DNA of 22,369 bases. Origin: JANQQZ01 sp039179915 (lineage in GTDB: Bacteria; Planctomycetota; Phycisphaerae; Phycisphaerales; UBA1924). The position numbers and the translations under genes were made by a program. The DNA lies in assembly GCA_039179915.1 (NCBI GenBank), contig JBCDEF010000016.1:1-22369 (forward strand), written 5' to 3'. Positions 21,723 to 22,369 of this stretch are shown piece by piece; the first letter of the stretch is position 1; each line of letters begins with the position of its first letter. Under the pieces are notes generated by a model. The model was not told the DNA's origin. It did no database searches and saw only the letters and a list, made by a program, of their open reading frames with translations.

Positions 21723-22088
21723 ATGGGCACGCTTGAGCAGCAGGTCTGGACATTTCTCGGGCTGCTGATCGGGGCGGTGGGGATCGGGCTGCTCGCGATC
21801 AGTCGCCGCGGAGGTTTGGAAGGTGTTCAGGTTTGGTGGGTCGGTTGGGTCGGTCCGTCGTCGATAACCGCCGCGGGTCTGGCGTTGGTGTTTGGGGCGT
21901 ACCACCTGATCGCGTATCTCGGCGTGCCGGGCTGGATCGCCCTGGCGGTTCGTCGAGACCTCTGGTGGCTGGTGCCGATCGGCTGTGTGGTGACGATCGT
22001 CGGTTCGATCGCGAGCGAGCGTTCTTTGGGCGGGGCGCGAACCGGCGGCGGGGACGCGGAGTCTGAACCAGACGATGCGTCTTTCTAG
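21723..22088 (+). CDS. Three-span membrane protein of unknown function
   Basis: 121 residues from the ATG at 21723, with only a weak GGCGGGA upstream. Hydrophobic spans lie at about 8-26, 47-67 and 81-97, separated by short basic loops (ISRRGG after the first span, AVRRD before the third), and the last 20 residues are acidic and polar. The Trp-rich loop QVWWVGWVG (36-44) precedes the second span. I recognise no family. Its position 17 bases after the MEMO-family stop suggests co-transcription. An open frame starting at 21549 overlaps the MEMO gene and is an upstream shadow extension. Confidence 0.7.
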   Translation: MGTLEQQVWTFLGLLIGAVGIGLLAISRRGGLEGVQVWWVGWVGPSSITAAGLALVFGAYHLIAYLGVPGWIALAVRRDLWWLVPIGCVVTIVGSIASERSLGGARTGGGDAESEPDDASF

Positions 22089-22095
22089 ATCATAT

Positions 22096-22121
22096 TTGAA
22101 TACACCGGAAACATGTATTTT
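22096..22121 (+). promoter_or_regulatory. AT-rich island with inverted repeat, possible promoter or operator
   Basis: After the stop at 22088 the composition turns abruptly AT-rich. AATACA (22099-22104) and TGTATT (22114-22119) form a 6-bp inverted repeat with a 9-base spacer. TTGAAT (22096-22101) and TATTTT (22116-22121) resemble -35 and -10 boxes, but the 14-base spacing is too short for a normal promoter. Promoter location is plausible from context, but the exact boxes are unresolved. Confidence 0.3.
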
Positions 22122-22214
22122 GGTGCTCACGAACCGTGGGTCTTGGTCTCCCTGCATCGTTGGGGCGCTGCTGCATAGCATCGCAGGCCGGCGTGCGGGG
22201 GACGCGGCCGCGCA

Positions 22215-22289
22215 AGGCCCGTGGCGGCAGGCCGCCCGGTGGGCCGGGCCGCCCGCGCGACCCACCAGCTTGAGTCCCGCTCGGTCGCG
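22215..22289 (+). other. GC-rich structured stretch upstream of the gene start at the right edge
   Basis: The 272 bases 22089-22360 contain no gene I can support. GGCGGC (22223-22228) pairs with GCCGCC (22231-22236) inside a longer imperfect stem that begins at GGCCC (22216-22220). CGCGACC (22256-22262) pairs perfectly with GGTCGCG (22283-22289) over a 20-base loop. Further on, CCGGCCGACACCGGCCGG is self-complementary. This could be a structured leader for the next gene; no known riboswitch is recognised. Confidence 0.35.
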
Positions 22290-22360
22290 ATGGAACGCGG
22301 CGCGAGTCATAGCCGAACCCGGCCGACACCGGCCGGCACGCTCAGTGGAGATAGCCAAAC

Positions 22361-22369
22361 ATGGCAGGC
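22361..22369 (+). CDS. Possible start of the next gene, cut by the window edge
   Basis: ATG GCA GGC at the last nine bases is preceded by GTGGAG at 22345-22350, ten bases upstream. Only three codons are visible, so no product can be named. It would explain the long non-coding stretch before it as a leader. Confidence 0.3.

Noticed and set aside
1..22369. Search for CRISPR arrays, rRNA or tRNA genes, insertion sequences and defence genes
   Set aside because: No regular direct repeats with spacers, no tRNA T-arm with cloverleaf context, no transposase or integrase motifs and no defence-type domains were seen by eye.

Overview
The window is a GC-rich chromosomal segment that most likely comes from a planctomycete of the class Phycisphaerae. 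This is inferred from four things seen together: two exported proteins ending in a PAPAS variant of the PEP-CTERM tail followed by Arg-Arg-Arg-Arg; two exported proteins ending in a duplicated dockerin-like tail with a terminal Gly-Cys; dispersed palindromes of the kind that translate as SPKRKRG; and small conserved proteins of planctomycete appearance. No phage, transposase, CRISPR, rRNA or tRNA gene was seen.

Layout. 1-3979 (+): an exported-protein block with a beta-helix-like protein cut by the window edge, a seven-bladed FG-GAP propeller protein and a PEP-CTERM-type protein, closed by a strong terminator at 4011-4036. 4058-5652 (-): tsaD overlapping a small GGQ release-factor-like gene. 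5708-7129 (+): hflX. 7362-9860 (-): a compact four-gene run of sugar-nucleotide epimerase, a 100-residue protein (GTGA overlap), a single-span membrane protein and a uracil-DNA glycosylase, ending at a terminator near 7157-7194. 9990-10694 (-): a second PEP-CTERM-type protein with its own promoter, a leader of about 200 bases and a terminator. 11042-12808 (-): a thioredoxin-fold protein and an aldo/keto reductase, separated by a 26-bp inverted repeat. 12876-13592 (+): an alpha/beta hydrolase whose stop overlaps the mutS stop. 13589-17924 (-): mutS and a GAD/CSAD-like PLP decarboxylase, separated by a nested palindromic element. 17959-19846 (+): msrB and sdaA. 19856-20191 (-): a small basic protein. 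20323-22088 (+): a MEMO-family protein with an N-terminal extension and a three-span membrane protein. 22089-22361: an AT-rich island and a GC-rich structured stretch leading to a possible gene start at the right edge.

Most genes are housekeeping functions: tRNA t6A modification, ribosome rescue or splitting, mismatch and uracil repair, methionine sulfoxide repair and serine catabolism. They sit in short runs of one to four genes with frequent strand switches. I do not see a single clearly new multi-gene system. The best candidates for undescribed biology are the four-gene run 7362-9860, with its uncharacterised small proteins and a UDG lacking its iron-sulfur cysteines; the GGQ protein coupled to tsaD; the MEMO fusion protein; and the two palindromic element types.
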